Positions 15,608 to 24,591 are shown, counted from the first letter of the stretch. The stretch is 64,000 nucleotides of DNA from Flavobacteriaceae bacterium (GCA_947448525.1 CANFNV010000008.1:1-64000); one strand, 5' to 3'. The notes: generated from the letters alone by a model not told the origin. A program made the numbers and translations.

Positions 15608-16603
15608 TTAAGGTTTATTGTTTTTAGCGTCTTCTTTTGCTTTTTTAGCTGCTTCTCTATCAGCTATAATCTTTAGTCTTTTTTCTTCGGAAGCTTTTTG
15701 TCTGTCTTCAATTACTTTTTGTCTGTCTTCAATAGATTTCTTTCTAGCTTCTTCTGCGGCGGCTTTTTTATCTACTAATGTTGAATCTGAATTGGAAGAA
15801 CCCTCCTTTGTAGCATCGTTGTTAGTTTTATCAGAAACTGTGCCATTTTTTTTATTTAATTTATCTTCTAATAATTGTTTTCTTTTAGCCTCTGCTTCAG
15901 CTTTCTTTTGTTCGGCAGCAATTTTTTTATCTTCAACCATCTTCAAACGATCTGCTTTTCTTTGTTCAGCCAATTTCTGACGATCCGAAATTTCTGGATT
16001 ATCATCAATCATATCTTGCTTGCGTTCTTTTTCTTCTTCTAGTTTTCTCTGTTTATTAGTCATTTGCTCTCTTTTCTCTGCACGAGTAAGCATTTGAACA
16101 ACTCTATCACTAATATCGTATTTTTTTGCGGCAAAAAGCATTGTCAAATCGGATGATTTATCAAAAATAAAATCAATTTTTTTTGCTTCAGCAATATCTT
16201 GAACAGCATTAAAAATTTGATCTTGAATTGGTTTAACTAGTACTGTTTTTTGCACAATTAATTCCCCTGTAGGACCAAATTTTTTCTGGTTGTATTCCAA
16301 CAATTCATTCTCTTGAAAAGCAATTTCTTCCTCTCTTTCTTCGATAAGTTCTTTGGTTAACAAAACTTTCTCAATTTTTAGAGCTTCCTTTAATTTTGCA
16401 ATTTCACTTTTTTTAGTTTCAATTTCTTTTTTCCATTTTTCAGCTTTTTGCTCCAATTGATTTTTTGCTTCGGCATAATTTGGCACTTTTTCAAGGATAT
16501 ACTCCATATCAATATAGCCAATTTTTATGCCTCGCGTCTGAGCTTTTGCATTATATGAAACTAATAATGTTACCATTAATAGCAGTAAAATATATTTTTT
16601 CAT
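15608..16603 (-). CDS. OmpH/Skp-family protein with long charged C-terminal tail
   Basis: 331 residues, about twice the usual Skp length. Signal peptide to about residue 21 (NAKAQ). Residues 25-180 are the Skp domain, beginning IKIGYIDMEYILEKVPNYAEAKNQ and ending with the strand motif IDFIFDKSSDLTMLFA. The last 150 residues are a Lys/Glu/Ala/Arg-rich coiled coil with repeated segments such as EDRQK and EAKRKQ, and no recognisable domain. The family role is chaperoning outer-membrane proteins; the tail's job is unknown. It sits 33 bp after bamA, with a -7 box at 16629-16636 that could give separate transcription of the ompH pair. Confidence 0.88.
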   Translation of the reverse strand: MKKYILLLLMVTLLVSYNAKAQTRGIKIGYIDMEYILEKVPNYAEAKNQLEQKAEKWKKEIETKKSEIAKLKEALKIEKVLLTKELIEEREEEIAFQENELLEYNQKKFGPTGELIVQKTVLVKPIQDQIFNAVQDIAEAKKIDFIFDKSSDLTMLFAAKKYDISDRVVQMLTRAEKREQMTNKQRKLEEEKERKQDMIDDNPEISDRQKLAEQRKADRLKMVEDKKIAAEQKKAEAEAKRKQLLEDKLNKKNGTVSDKTNNDATKEGSSNSDSTLVDKKAAAEEARKKSIEDRQKVIEDRQKASEEKRLKIIADREAAKKAKEDAKNNKP

Positions 16604-16628
16604 AGCTTTATGTTTTCAAAATATTTAG

Positions 16629-16636
16629 CAAATATA
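16629..16636 (-). promoter_or_regulatory. -7 box between bamA and the ompH pair
   Basis: Minus-strand TATATTTG, exact TAnnTTTG, 26 bases before the ATG at 16603 and immediately after the bamA stop. No -33 element at consensus distance. Confidence 0.4.
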
Positions 16637-19333
16637 CTAAAATTGTTGACCAATAATAAAATGTGTTTGCCAACCACTTTTTACCGTAGAACCTGGAACT
16701 GGATCAAATCCATGTGCAAAGTCAATTCCGAGTAAACCAAATGCTGGCATAAATATTCGTATACCAAATCCAGCTGATCGTTGCAATACAAACGGATTAT
16801 ATTCCTGAAAATTGTTGTATGACGCACCTGCTTCAAGAAAAGTTAGCCCATAAATTGATGCTGCAGCTTTTAATGTTAAAGGATATCTCAATTCTAATGA
16901 GAATTTATTATAAATGGTTCCTCCAGAAGAAGCTGATAATGACTGGTTTGGATAACCTCTCATCTGAATTACTTCTCTTCCATCTAAGGCGTAATTGGCC
17001 AATCCGTCACCTCCAACAAAATATCTTTCAAAAGGTACAATTCCTCTAGCCGAGTTGTAAGCACCAAGATAACCAAATTCACCCAAAGATCTTAATACTA
17101 AAGCATGTTGGTCTGTTCCAATAAGTTTTGTGTACCAATCAACTTTCAATTTTAGTTTATAATATTCTAGCCAGTTAAATCTTTTTTGATCGACTTTGGC
17201 AACATTAACATCGGCCTCCTGATAATTACTTGGGTCAACTCTAACTATACCTGTTACTGTTTGTCCATAAGGATTTACAACCGTAGCAGTTTTTATTAAA
17301 TCTCCATCATGAATATACACACCATCTGCACCAAAATTTTGGTCAACAATTGATGAAGCTTCATATGTTTTTTTGTATTCCAATTGATCTTTCAAACCCG
17401 CATAGTCGATACCATTAAACATTGAATAAGGTAATGTAAACTTGGCATTGATGCTAAATTCGGAACCTTTTGTTGGATAAACTGGGTTAACACCTTTGCT
17501 ATTTCTAGTTAAACCAATATTAAAAGCAAAGTTTTTAGACGATCCATTTCCAAATGTAAATAAACCCGTATTGTAATTATGTAAATCGTAATGCTGGAAA
17601 CTCAAAGCTGTTGACAACACAAAATAATCATCTGGAACTGTTAATCTTTTTGCAATTCCTACTGTAAGTGATGTAATATTAAAACTTTTACTTTTATCTA
17701 TGCTATTGTAAGATCCTGAATATAAAAATTGTTTACTTTGAGAAATCGAAGTGGAAAAACTAATTGGTTTTTTTCCTCCAAACCAGGGCTCTGAAAAGGA
17801 TAAACTGTAAGTTCTAAAGAATGTACTTGCTTGTAAACGCAAAGACAATTTTTGACCATCACCCATTGGTAGTGGATGGTATGCCTCTTTTTTGAAAATA
17901 TTTTGGATTGAGAAATTATTGAAAGACAAACCTAGCGTACCAATAAATCCGCCACCTCCATAACCTCCTTGAAGTTCTACTTGACTCGATCCTTTTTCTT
18001 TAAGATTGTATTCAATATCAACTGTTCCTGCAGTTGGATCAACATTTTTGAATTTTGGATCAATAGCTTCTGGATCAAAGAATCCTAATTGTCCTATTTC
18101 ACGAATTGTTCGAACCAAATCTTCTTTACTATATTTTTCTCCAGGTTTAGTTCTTAATTCACGATAAATAACTTTATCATTGGTTTTATCATTTCCAACC
18201 ACCGAAATTTTATTGAAATAAGCAACGGGACCTTCAGTAACTCTGATTTCAAAATCGATAGAATCATTTGCTGTTTTTACTTCAACTGGATTGATTGTAG
18301 AAAATAAATATCCGTTATTTTGATATAAATTAGTGATGTCTTCTCCATCAGGTTTTGTTTTATCTGCTACTCTTTTTTCTAAAAGAACGCCATTATAAAC
18401 ATCCCCTTTTTTGATGCCTAAAATAGTGTTTAACAGCTGATCTGAATAAACAGAATTTCCTAAGAATTTTATATTTCCAAAATAATATTTTCTTCCTTCT
18501 TCCACTTTAATATTAATAGCAACTTTATTCCTTTTTTTATCCAACCAAACAGAATCAGAAACTACTCTAGCATCACGATAACCGTTTTCTTTATATTTAT
18601 CCATTAATTTCACTAAATCTTCATCATATTTCTTTTTAATAAATTTTGAAGCTTTAAAAATTCTTATTGGATTAATTTGTTTGGTATTTTTCATGGCTAT
18701 TCGTAGTTTCTTTTCAGAAAATTTGTCATTGCCTTCAAATGTAATTTGTCGTATTTTTATTTTTTCCCCTTTATCAATATTGACAACCATATTTACATTA
18801 TTCTTTATGGTGTCTGTAGGTATAGTTCTAATAGTGACTTTAGCATTAAAAAAGCCCTCTTTTTTATATTTATTTTCTAAATAGTTTTTTGTTGTAGTCA
18901 ACAAGTTTTCATTAACAATCTTACTTTTTGTTAATGAATTTTCTTTAATCAAATCTTCAACTTTATTCTTTTTAATACCTGGGAATTTTACTTCATTTAG
19001 TTTCGGAAGTTCTGTAATTTCAAGTCCAAGATAAATACTATCACCTCTAACTTCATTTACATAAAAGTCAATATCGCTAAACAGTCCTAGCTTACCTAAT
19101 TTTTTTATTGCATTACTAATTTCTTCACCTGGAACAGTTATGTTTTGCCCTTTTTCTAAACCAGCAAATGTTACAACAGTTTGTTGATTATAACTTATTT
19201 TTCCTACAACATCGACTTTTGCTAAAATGTATTTTGTTCCTTTCTCAAAAGGCAATTGGTCTTGTGCATTAGACTGAAAAACGACACCTAAAAATAAAAG
19301 TGTGAGTAATGTTTTGATTATATTCTTTGACAC
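16637..19333 (-). CDS. bamA: Outer membrane protein assembly factor BamA
   Basis: 898 residues if it starts at the GTG at 19333. That start is one base after the uppS stop and gives a clean signal peptide (SKNIIKTLLTLLFLGVVFQSNAQ). An ATG at 19411 is in frame but would put 26 charged residues from inside uppS before the hydrophobic core. The product inserts beta-barrel proteins into the outer membrane. Five POTRA domains cover roughly residues 35-440, with typical VDVVGKISY, ITFEGNDKFSEKKL, IKFLGNSVYS and ISVVGNDKTNDKVIYRELRTKPGE starts. The rest is a 16-strand-type barrel including GGDGLANYALDGREVIQMRGYP and the terminal FIIGQQF. It is followed by the ompH pair. Confidence 0.96.
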   Translation of the reverse strand: MSKNIIKTLLTLLFLGVVFQSNAQDQLPFEKGTKYILAKVDVVGKISYNQQTVVTFAGLEKGQNITVPGEEISNAIKKLGKLGLFSDIDFYVNEVRGDSIYLGLEITELPKLNEVKFPGIKKNKVEDLIKENSLTKSKIVNENLLTTTKNYLENKYKKEGFFNAKVTIRTIPTDTIKNNVNMVVNIDKGEKIKIRQITFEGNDKFSEKKLRIAMKNTKQINPIRIFKASKFIKKKYDEDLVKLMDKYKENGYRDARVVSDSVWLDKKRNKVAINIKVEEGRKYYFGNIKFLGNSVYSDQLLNTILGIKKGDVYNGVLLEKRVADKTKPDGEDITNLYQNNGYLFSTINPVEVKTANDSIDFEIRVTEGPVAYFNKISVVGNDKTNDKVIYRELRTKPGEKYSKEDLVRTIREIGQLGFFDPEAIDPKFKNVDPTAGTVDIEYNLKEKGSSQVELQGGYGGGGFIGTLGLSFNNFSIQNIFKKEAYHPLPMGDGQKLSLRLQASTFFRTYSLSFSEPWFGGKKPISFSTSISQSKQFLYSGSYNSIDKSKSFNITSLTVGIAKRLTVPDDYFVLSTALSFQHYDLHNYNTGLFTFGNGSSKNFAFNIGLTRNSKGVNPVYPTKGSEFSINAKFTLPYSMFNGIDYAGLKDQLEYKKTYEASSIVDQNFGADGVYIHDGDLIKTATVVNPYGQTVTGIVRVDPSNYQEADVNVAKVDQKRFNWLEYYKLKLKVDWYTKLIGTDQHALVLRSLGEFGYLGAYNSARGIVPFERYFVGGDGLANYALDGREVIQMRGYPNQSLSASSGGTIYNKFSLELRYPLTLKAAASIYGLTFLEAGASYNNFQEYNPFVLQRSAGFGIRIFMPAFGLLGIDFAHGFDPVPGSTVKSGWQTHFIIGQQF

Positions 19334-19334
19334 T

Positions 19335-20084
19335 TTATTTTGATTGTTTAATTTGTTCGCTTGTTTTTCCAAATCTTCGTTCTCTTTTTTGATAGCTAAT
19401 AATGGCTTCATATAAATGTTGGTCTGTAAAATCGGGCCATAATACATCAGTAAAAAACAATTCTGCATAAGCTATTTGCCATAGCAAGAAATTGCTAATT
19501 CTGTGTTCGCCACTTGTTCTAATTAATAAATCTACATCGGGTAGATTGTGTGTGTAAAGATGCTGATTTATAATTGATTCATCAATAGCGTCTATTGAAA
19601 TTATATTATTTTTAACTTTATCGCTAATGTTTTTAACAACATTTAATAATTCTTCACGTGAACCATAGCTTAAAGCTAATGTTAACGTCATGCGATTATT
19701 ATTTTTTGTTTTTTCGATTACTTCATTCAATTCTGTTAAAATTGAACTTGGTAATTTGGATACGTTTCCAATAGAATTCAATCGGATATTATTTTCTTGA
19801 AGTGTTTTAAATTCTTTCTTTAAGGAGCTGACTAATAGCTTCATTAAAGTATCAACTTCTAGTTTTGGGCGGCTCCAATTTTCAGTTGAAAAAGCATACA
19901 ATGTTAAGTTATCAATTCCTAGTTTAGCACAAGTTTCAACAGTAGTTCTAACTGATTTTGTGCCGTTTTCATGTCCGAGCGCTCTCAATAAACCTTTTTG
20001 TTTTGCCCAACGACCGTTACCGTCCATGATTATGGCAAGGTGCTTGGGTAAATTATCTTTATTTATTGATTCTAGTAAATTCAT
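19335..20084 (-). CDS. uppS: Isoprenyl transferase (undecaprenyl diphosphate synthase)
   Basis: 249 residues. The cis-prenyltransferase condenses isopentenyl diphosphate units to make the C55 carrier lipid for peptidoglycan and other glycans. Motif HLAIIMDGNGRWAK contains catalytic Asp21; further signatures are HENGTKSVRTTVE, LTLYAFSTENWSRP, and the C-terminal DLLIRTSGEHRISNFLLWQIAYAE-type segment with Arg residues that bind the diphosphate. The gene lies 6 bp after DUF6089 and 1 bp before bamA (GTG start), an arrangement suggesting translational coupling. Confidence 0.97.
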   Translation of the reverse strand: MNLLESINKDNLPKHLAIIMDGNGRWAKQKGLLRALGHENGTKSVRTTVETCAKLGIDNLTLYAFSTENWSRPKLEVDTLMKLLVSSLKKEFKTLQENNIRLNSIGNVSKLPSSILTELNEVIEKTKNNNRMTLTLALSYGSREELLNVVKNISDKVKNNIISIDAIDESIINQHLYTHNLPDVDLLIRTSGEHRISNFLLWQIAYAELFFTDVLWPDFTDQHLYEAIISYQKRERRFGKTSEQIKQSK

Positions 20085-20090
20085 ATTTTA

Positions 20091-20771
20091 TTAATCTGCA
20101 CAATAGCACGGTTTTTCTCCAAAGGTATAAGTTAATGTAAAACCGGTAAACACATACCAATCTCTACTATTATTATTTCCAAATTTGAGCGGCTGTAAAG
20201 TTTGATCTTTAGGATAACTCCCGTCTAAATTATCGGTTCCAGTATATCTTGCTCCAGCTTCAAAACCCAAGATCCATTCTTTGGTTACATTTGCTTTAAT
20301 TCCTACAATCATAGGTATTGAAAAAACACTGTTATTTTTTTTAGCTCTTGATTCACCATTTAAAACAAATAACTCTTCATAATTGGTATAACACAATCCT
20401 GTAAATACATAAGGAGTAACTTTTGTTCCAAATTGATGCAGATTAAAATTAAAAAAATTAAATTCTAATCCGGCTGAAAACTCTTTTAAATTATTTACAA
20501 AATCATACCCTCTTTTATATCTTCCAGGCACTTTTGAATCCAAATCATTTGCCGTGATTCTTGATTGCATATACGAAAATCGCCAAGAATGTCTCGGACT
20601 TTTATTCCATTTATACAAAACTCCATATGCTAATTCGTTTGGGGCGACATAATTCGTTTTACCAACATCTCCAATATAGTTGCTACCACCAAGGAAAACT
20701 CCAACCTCATGAATTTGAGCATTTGAATTTGTTAATCCGATGATAAAAATAAATAAAAAAATTCTTTTCAT
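20091..20771 (-). CDS. DUF6089 outer-membrane beta-barrel protein
   Basis: 226 residues from the ATG at 20771; an alternative upstream start overlaps the -7 box at 20790-20797. Signal peptide to NSNAQ near residue 19, then repeated amphipathic strands (EVGVFLGGSNYIGDV, WRFSYMQSRI, FSAGLEFNFFNFN, YVFTGLCYTNY, WILGFEAGARYTGTDNLDGSYP) as in small OmpW/OmpA-like barrels. It matches the DUF6089 family that sits next to uppS-bamA in Flavobacteriia; function is unknown but context suggests envelope biogenesis. It ends with a short Cys-containing tail CYCAD. Confidence 0.8.
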   Translation of the reverse strand: MKRIFLFIFIIGLTNSNAQIHEVGVFLGGSNYIGDVGKTNYVAPNELAYGVLYKWNKSPRHSWRFSYMQSRITANDLDSKVPGRYKRGYDFVNNLKEFSAGLEFNFFNFNLHQFGTKVTPYVFTGLCYTNYEELFVLNGESRAKKNNSVFSIPMIVGIKANVTKEWILGFEAGARYTGTDNLDGSYPKDQTLQPLKFGNNNSRDWYVFTGFTLTYTFGEKPCYCAD

Positions 20772-20789
20772 TAATTGAAAAATAGCGTG

Positions 20790-20797
20790 CAAATATA
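20790..20797 (-). promoter_or_regulatory. -7 box for the DUF6089-uppS-bamA transcript
   Basis: Minus-strand TATATTTG, exact TAnnTTTG. The expected transcript start is about 11 nt before the ATG at 20771, which helps to settle that start. No -33 element recognised. Confidence 0.45.
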
Positions 20798-20939
20798 ACA
20801 ATTATAGCTACTAATAAAACATGAAGATAGTTTTTATAACAAATTATATGTAACACAATTAAACTTCTAAAGACATTTAATTTATCTTAGGAATAGCTAT
20901 TAAACGGAAAACCTAATAATGTAGTATATAAATAAAACG

Positions 20940-21824
20940 TTAATTTCTTTTGTCTTCTCCCCAAAGAAGTTTATTACGTAGGGTATTTAAAAACGTTTCA
21001 TTCGGAATTTCTACCATATTTATTTGAAATGGGGTTTTTTTAATGGTCAAAATCGAATTATTATCTAGAGTAGCTATTCTTGAATCCAGCGAAACCAAAT
21101 ATTGATTTTCACGCCCAGAAATTTTTAATTTTATTGTAGTATCATCTGGGATTACTAATGGACGTGCATTTAAATTGTGAGGAGCAATAGGGGTAATAAC
21201 AAATCCTTTTACTTCTGGAGTTAAAATTGGTCCGCCACAACTTAAGGAATAACCTGTTGATCCGGTGGGTGTTGAAATTATTAAACCGTCAGCCCAATAC
21301 GAGTTTAAATATTCGTCATTCAAATAGGTTTCAATGGTAATCATTGAAGTGGTATCTTTTCTACTTACGGAAACTTCATTCATAGCAAAATTCAATTCTT
21401 TGATTGCCTCATTTTCTGGTGAACATGTTAAATTTAATAATGTTCTTGGCGAAATAGTATACTTTTTTTGTATTACAATTTGAAGAAACTGCTCCATACT
21501 TTCTTTTTGAACTTTTGCTAAAAATCCTAATCTTCCAGCATTAATTCCTATAATAGGAACACCAGAATCTCTCACAAAAGTGGCTGCTCTCAAGATGGTT
21601 CCATCGCCCCCAATGCTCACCAATACGTCAAAACTCGAATCCAAACATTTGTAACTGTTGAATGTGTTGTATTCCTTTTTTACAATTTCTTGTTCGTATA
21701 ATATTTTTAAAAAATTTTCTTCAATGACCATTTCAACATTATTGGCATTAAAAAAAATAAAAATATCACGAATAATTGGTCGTGTGTCGTTTTGATAATA
21801 TTGTCCGAAGATGGCGACTTTCAT
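20940..21824 (-). CDS. nadK: NAD kinase
   Basis: 294 residues, standard size. It phosphorylates NAD to NADP. Family motifs are complete: GGDGTIL at 72-78, GRLGFLAKV, the second diphosphate-binding motif STPTGSTGYSLSCGGPIL, and the dimer-contact region APHNLNARPLVIPDD. No signal peptide. The leader between the -7 box at 21880-21887 and the ATG is filled by four copies of an 8-bp repeat (21829-21860). Upstream neighbour is the CBS protein on the same strand, 78 bp away. Confidence 0.97.
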   Translation of the reverse strand: MKVAIFGQYYQNDTRPIIRDIFIFFNANNVEMVIEENFLKILYEQEIVKKEYNTFNSYKCLDSSFDVLVSIGGDGTILRAATFVRDSGVPIIGINAGRLGFLAKVQKESMEQFLQIVIQKKYTISPRTLLNLTCSPENEAIKELNFAMNEVSVSRKDTTSMITIETYLNDEYLNSYWADGLIISTPTGSTGYSLSCGGPILTPEVKGFVITPIAPHNLNARPLVIPDDTTIKLKISGRENQYLVSLDSRIATLDNNSILTIKKTPFQINMVEIPNETFLNTLRNKLLWGEDKRN

Positions 21825-21828
21825 TAAT

Positions 21829-21860
21829 TAGAAAATTAGAAAATTAGAAAATTAGAAAAT
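21829..21860. repeat. Four tandem copies of TAGAAAAT before nadK
   Basis: TAGAAAAT is repeated exactly four times (8-bp period) ending 5 bp from the nadK start codon. On the mRNA-sense strand the unit is ATTTTCTA. It occupies most of the predicted leader, between the -7 box at 21880-21887 and the ATG at 21824. Confidence 0.95.
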
Positions 21861-21879
21861 TAAAGTAATTATTAATTAA

Positions 21880-21887
21880 CAAATTTA
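21880..21887 (-). promoter_or_regulatory. -7 box of nadK
   Basis: Minus-strand TAAATTTG, exact -7 match. A minus-strand TTTG lies 24 bp further upstream (21912-21915), slightly beyond the usual spacing. It puts the 8-bp repeats inside the 5' leader. Confidence 0.45.
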
Positions 21888-21902
21888 CTAATTCAGTAGT
21901 TA

Positions 21903-22562
21903 TTAAATATTCAAATATTTATCCAAATAATCCGAACGTTCTTTTAGATTATTAAGATAATTATCTTCGTGATGTTCTGAAATAATTTCATAATTATACC
22001 GTCTGAATGTTTGGATAATATCATTCATACTGCCTAGTGCAATCTTAATAGTGATTTGAACACTTTGATTGTCAGCATCCGAAACAAAAAGCCCTAATAA
22101 TTTTCCGTTATTACTTTCCACTATTTGTGTAATCTGGCTCATTGAATAATCCAAAATACTTTTTTTAACAACAATGATTCCGCCTTGCTCTTTCAAAAAT
22201 GGAGTTTCATGGAAGAATTTCACAATATCTTCCAATTCATAATACCCTAAATACGTATTATTTTCATCTAAAACCGGAACTACATTAGTGTGATTTTTGG
22301 CAAAAACTTCTAAAACATCCAACCAAATCATAGTGTTTCTAGCATAAAAACCCTCAAGTGCATATTTATAATCCGCTACTTTTTTATCAGCATCAAAAGT
22401 TTCAACATCATCTGCAGCAATACTTCCAATGTAAATTCCTTCGTTTAAAACTGAAAAATGAGAAAATGAAACGTCTATAAAAAAGTCTTGAACTTCACTT
22501 ATTGTTTCATCACTGCTGATGGCTTTATAATCGTTAGTTATATATTCTGTAATTTCGGTCAT
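21903..22562 (-). CDS. CBS-domain protein
   Basis: 219 residues without signal or membrane segments. Two CBS motifs form one Bateman module in the first 130 residues: YITNDYKAISSDETISEVQDFF and the second with NHTNVVPVLDENNTYLGYYELEDIV. The C-terminal 90 residues look like an ACT-type or alpha-beta sandwich (GGIIVVKKSILDYSMSQITQIVESNNGKLL, then VQITIKIALGSMNDIIQTFRRYNYEI). CBS modules bind adenosine nucleotides, so a regulatory role is likely. In this family of genomes it is conserved between pdxJ (divergent) and nadK; a link to NAD metabolism is only inference from neighbourhood. Confidence 0.85.
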   Translation of the reverse strand: MTEITEYITNDYKAISSDETISEVQDFFIDVSFSHFSVLNEGIYIGSIAADDVETFDADKKVADYKYALEGFYARNTMIWLDVLEVFAKNHTNVVPVLDENNTYLGYYELEDIVKFFHETPFLKEQGGIIVVKKSILDYSMSQITQIVESNNGKLLGLFVSDADNQSVQITIKIALGSMNDIIQTFRRYNYEIISEHHEDNYLNNLKERSDYLDKYLNI

Positions 22563-22620
22563 TATACTGATTCATTATTCGTTGCAAAATAATCAAATTT
22601 TAGAACATAAAACCTTATTT

Positions 22621-22636
22621 TAACTTTGTATTTTTG
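22621..22636 (+). promoter_or_regulatory. Two adjacent -7 boxes upstream of pdxJ
   Basis: TAACTTTG (22621-22628) and TATTTTTG (22629-22636) are both exact TAnnTTTG matches placed back to back, about 83-98 bases before the pdxJ ATG. No good -33 element is seen for either. Confidence 0.35.
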
Positions 22637-22718
22637 TTGAAAATTATAAATAGCCAAAAATTCACAGATTTTAAATTATAAAAAATAATTTATGAATTTT
22701 GATGTATAATAAAAAACT

Positions 22719-23432
22719 ATGACAAAACTAAGCGTAAATATTAATAAAATTGCCACTTTACGAAATGCTCGTGGTGGAAATGTGCCCGACTTATTGCAAG
22801 TTGCCAAAGACATTCAAAAATTTGGGGCGCAAGGAATTACGATTCATCCGCGTCCCGACGAACGACACATTCGCTATCAAGATGCTCGTGATTTGAAACC
22901 CATAGTTTATACCGAATTCAATATCGAAGGAAATCCGCAACATAATTTTATTGATTTGGTTTTAGAATCTAAACCCGAACAAGTGACTTTGGTTCCAGAT
23001 GCTATTGGTGCCATAACTTCTTCTGCAGGTTGGAATACTATTAAAAATCAATCCTATTTAACTGAAGTTATTCAAGAATTTAACCGCAACGGTATTCGAA
23101 CTTCTATATTTGTTGATCCGATTTTAGAAATGATAGAAGGTGCAAAAACAGCTGGAACAGACAGAATTGAATTCTATACCGAAGCATTTGCACATCAATA
23201 TGGATTAGGAAATCTTAATGGAATTGAACCCTATATTAAAGCCGCGATTTTAGCTAACAAATTAAATTTAGGAATCAATGCTGGTCATGATTTGAGTCTG
23301 AATAACATCAAGTTTTTTAAAGAAAATATTCCCGGGTTATTGGAAGTTTCTATCGGACATGCTCTGATTTCAGAAGCTTTATATCTCGGTTTGGATAATG
23401 TCGTAAATATGTATTTACAAAAATTGAAATAA
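22719..23432 (+). CDS. pdxJ: Pyridoxine 5'-phosphate synthase
   Basis: 237 residues, the normal size of this TIM-barrel enzyme. It condenses 1-deoxyxylulose 5-phosphate with 3-amino-2-oxopropyl phosphate to give pyridoxine 5'-phosphate in the DXP-dependent vitamin B6 pathway. Diagnostic sequences: LSVNINKIATLRNARGG at the start, GITIHPRPDERHIRYQDA with catalytic His/Arg, EQVTLVPDA, TSIFVDP, IEFYTEAFA, INAGHDLS and the final SIGHALISEAL phosphate-binding loop. One base separates its stop from the hydrolase start, so the two form an operon. No pdxA is in the window. Confidence 0.97.
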   Translation: MTKLSVNINKIATLRNARGGNVPDLLQVAKDIQKFGAQGITIHPRPDERHIRYQDARDLKPIVYTEFNIEGNPQHNFIDLVLESKPEQVTLVPDAIGAITSSAGWNTIKNQSYLTEVIQEFNRNGIRTSIFVDPILEMIEGAKTAGTDRIEFYTEAFAHQYGLGNLNGIEPYIKAAILANKLNLGINAGHDLSLNNIKFFKENIPGLLEVSIGHALISEALYLGLDNVVNMYLQKLK

Positions 23433-23433
23433 G

Positions 23434-24201
23434 ATGTTGCACTCAAGAATAGAAGGAGAAGGTAAGCCGTTATTAATCATTCATGGTTTTTTGGGTATGT
23501 CCGACAATTGGAAATCATTAGGTTTTCTTTATGCTACTGAAGAATTTCAAACTCATATGTTGGATATGAGAAATCATGGAAAAAGTTTTCAATCAGAGGA
23601 CTTTAGTTACGAAATAATGGCGCAAGATGTTTTGGATTATTGTCTCGAAAATCAATTAGAAAAAGTCTCAATTATTGGTCATTCAATGGGTGGTAAAGTG
23701 GCTATGTTGTTTGCAACAACTCATCCCGAAAGAGTTGAAAAATTAATAGTTGCCGACATTGGTCCTAAATATTACGCACCCCATCATCAAGAAATTCTAG
23801 CAGGTTTAAATGCGGTTGATTTCTCTACAAAACCTAGCCGAATAGAAGTTGAAGAAAGCTTACAACCTTATATTCAAGATTTTGGAACCCGACAGTTTTT
23901 ATTGAAAAATTTGTTTTGGATTGAACCAGGGCAATTGAGCTTCCGTTTCAATTTAAAGGTTTTTAATAGTACAATAGAAGTTATTGGAACAGCTTTGCCG
24001 GAAGGCGCCGTTTTTAACAAACCCACTTTGTTTGTTCGCGGTGGAAATTCAAATTATATTTTAGACACTGATTTACCCGAAATAAAAAAACATTTTCCTA
24101 ACTTTGAATTAGTCACAATTCCTGATGTTGGTCATTGGCTTCACGCTGAAAACCCAAAGTTATTTTTTGAGGAAACGGCAAGGTTTTTGAGGCAAGCGTA
24201 G
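23434..24201 (+). CDS. Alpha/beta hydrolase (YbfF-like esterase)
   Basis: 255 residues, no signal peptide. The alpha/beta-hydrolase fold is clear: oxyanion region LLIIHGFLGMSDNW, conserved DMRNHGKS, nucleophile elbow GHSMGGK with Ser84, and the catalytic His in DVGHWLHAENP near residue 235. This pattern is that of YbfF-type short-chain acyl esterases. The physiological substrate cannot be read. The ATG overlaps nothing but follows pdxJ by one base, so translation is probably coupled. Confidence 0.88.
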   Translation: MLHSRIEGEGKPLLIIHGFLGMSDNWKSLGFLYATEEFQTHMLDMRNHGKSFQSEDFSYEIMAQDVLDYCLENQLEKVSIIGHSMGGKVAMLFATTHPERVEKLIVADIGPKYYAPHHQEILAGLNAVDFSTKPSRIEVEESLQPYIQDFGTRQFLLKNLFWIEPGQLSFRFNLKVFNSTIEVIGTALPEGAVFNKPTLFVRGGNSNYILDTDLPEIKKHFPNFELVTIPDVGHWLHAENPKLFFEETARFLRQA

Positions 24202-24224
24202 AAATTAATAATAGTAATTTTAAT

Positions 24225-24572
24225 ATGAAGCTACTTATAAGAATACTAATTACGTCGTTACTAGTAATGACAATTACTAATTTTTTCCCAAGCATAGCTC
24301 ATGTTAACGGATTTAAATCGGCAGTAATAGTTGCCATTGTTTTAGGATTATTGAATTTATTTGTAAAGCCTATTTTAGTAATTTTTACATTACCAGTAAC
24401 CGTTTTTACGCTAGGATTATTTTTGTTAGTCATCAATGCCGCAATTATTGCATTGTGTTCAAAACTAGTAGACGGTTTTTCAATTAACGGTTTTTTTGGC
24501 GCACTTTTCTTTAGCATTATCCTTTCTGTATTGCAATCAATTGTGTTCAAAATGTCAGGCGAAAGCAAATAA
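24225..24572 (+). CDS. Four-helix membrane protein (phage holin superfamily IV type)
   Basis: 115 residues, almost all hydrophobic, with four predicted membrane helices: about 3-22, 27-48, 52-78 and 85-108. The pattern (LLIRILITSLLVMTITNFF, then ALNLFVKPILVIFTLPVTVFTLGLFLLVINAAI) matches the PF04020 family, called phage holin IV or YvlD-like. Despite the family name there is no phage gene here, and such proteins are common chromosomal membrane proteins of unknown role. It follows the hydrolase by 23 bp on the same strand and ends before the inverted repeat at 24598. Confidence 0.85.
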   Translation: MKLLIRILITSLLVMTITNFFPSIAHVNGFKSAVIVAIVLGLLNLFVKPILVIFTLPVTVFTLGLFLLVINAAIIALCSKLVDGFSINGFFGALFFSIILSVLQSIVFKMSGESK

Positions 24573-24591
24573 AAATGAGTGCCCTAAAAAC

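Noticed and set aside
15618..15980. A 120-codon antisense frame opposite the long ompH gene
   Set aside because: It mirrors the Lys/Glu-rich coiled-coil codons of the sense gene and yields a Ser/Phe/Leu-rich low-complexity peptide.
24225..24572. Prophage remnant suggested by the holin-family membrane protein
   Set aside because: No other phage genes are present, and PF04020 proteins are usual chromosomal genes; the name of the family is misleading.
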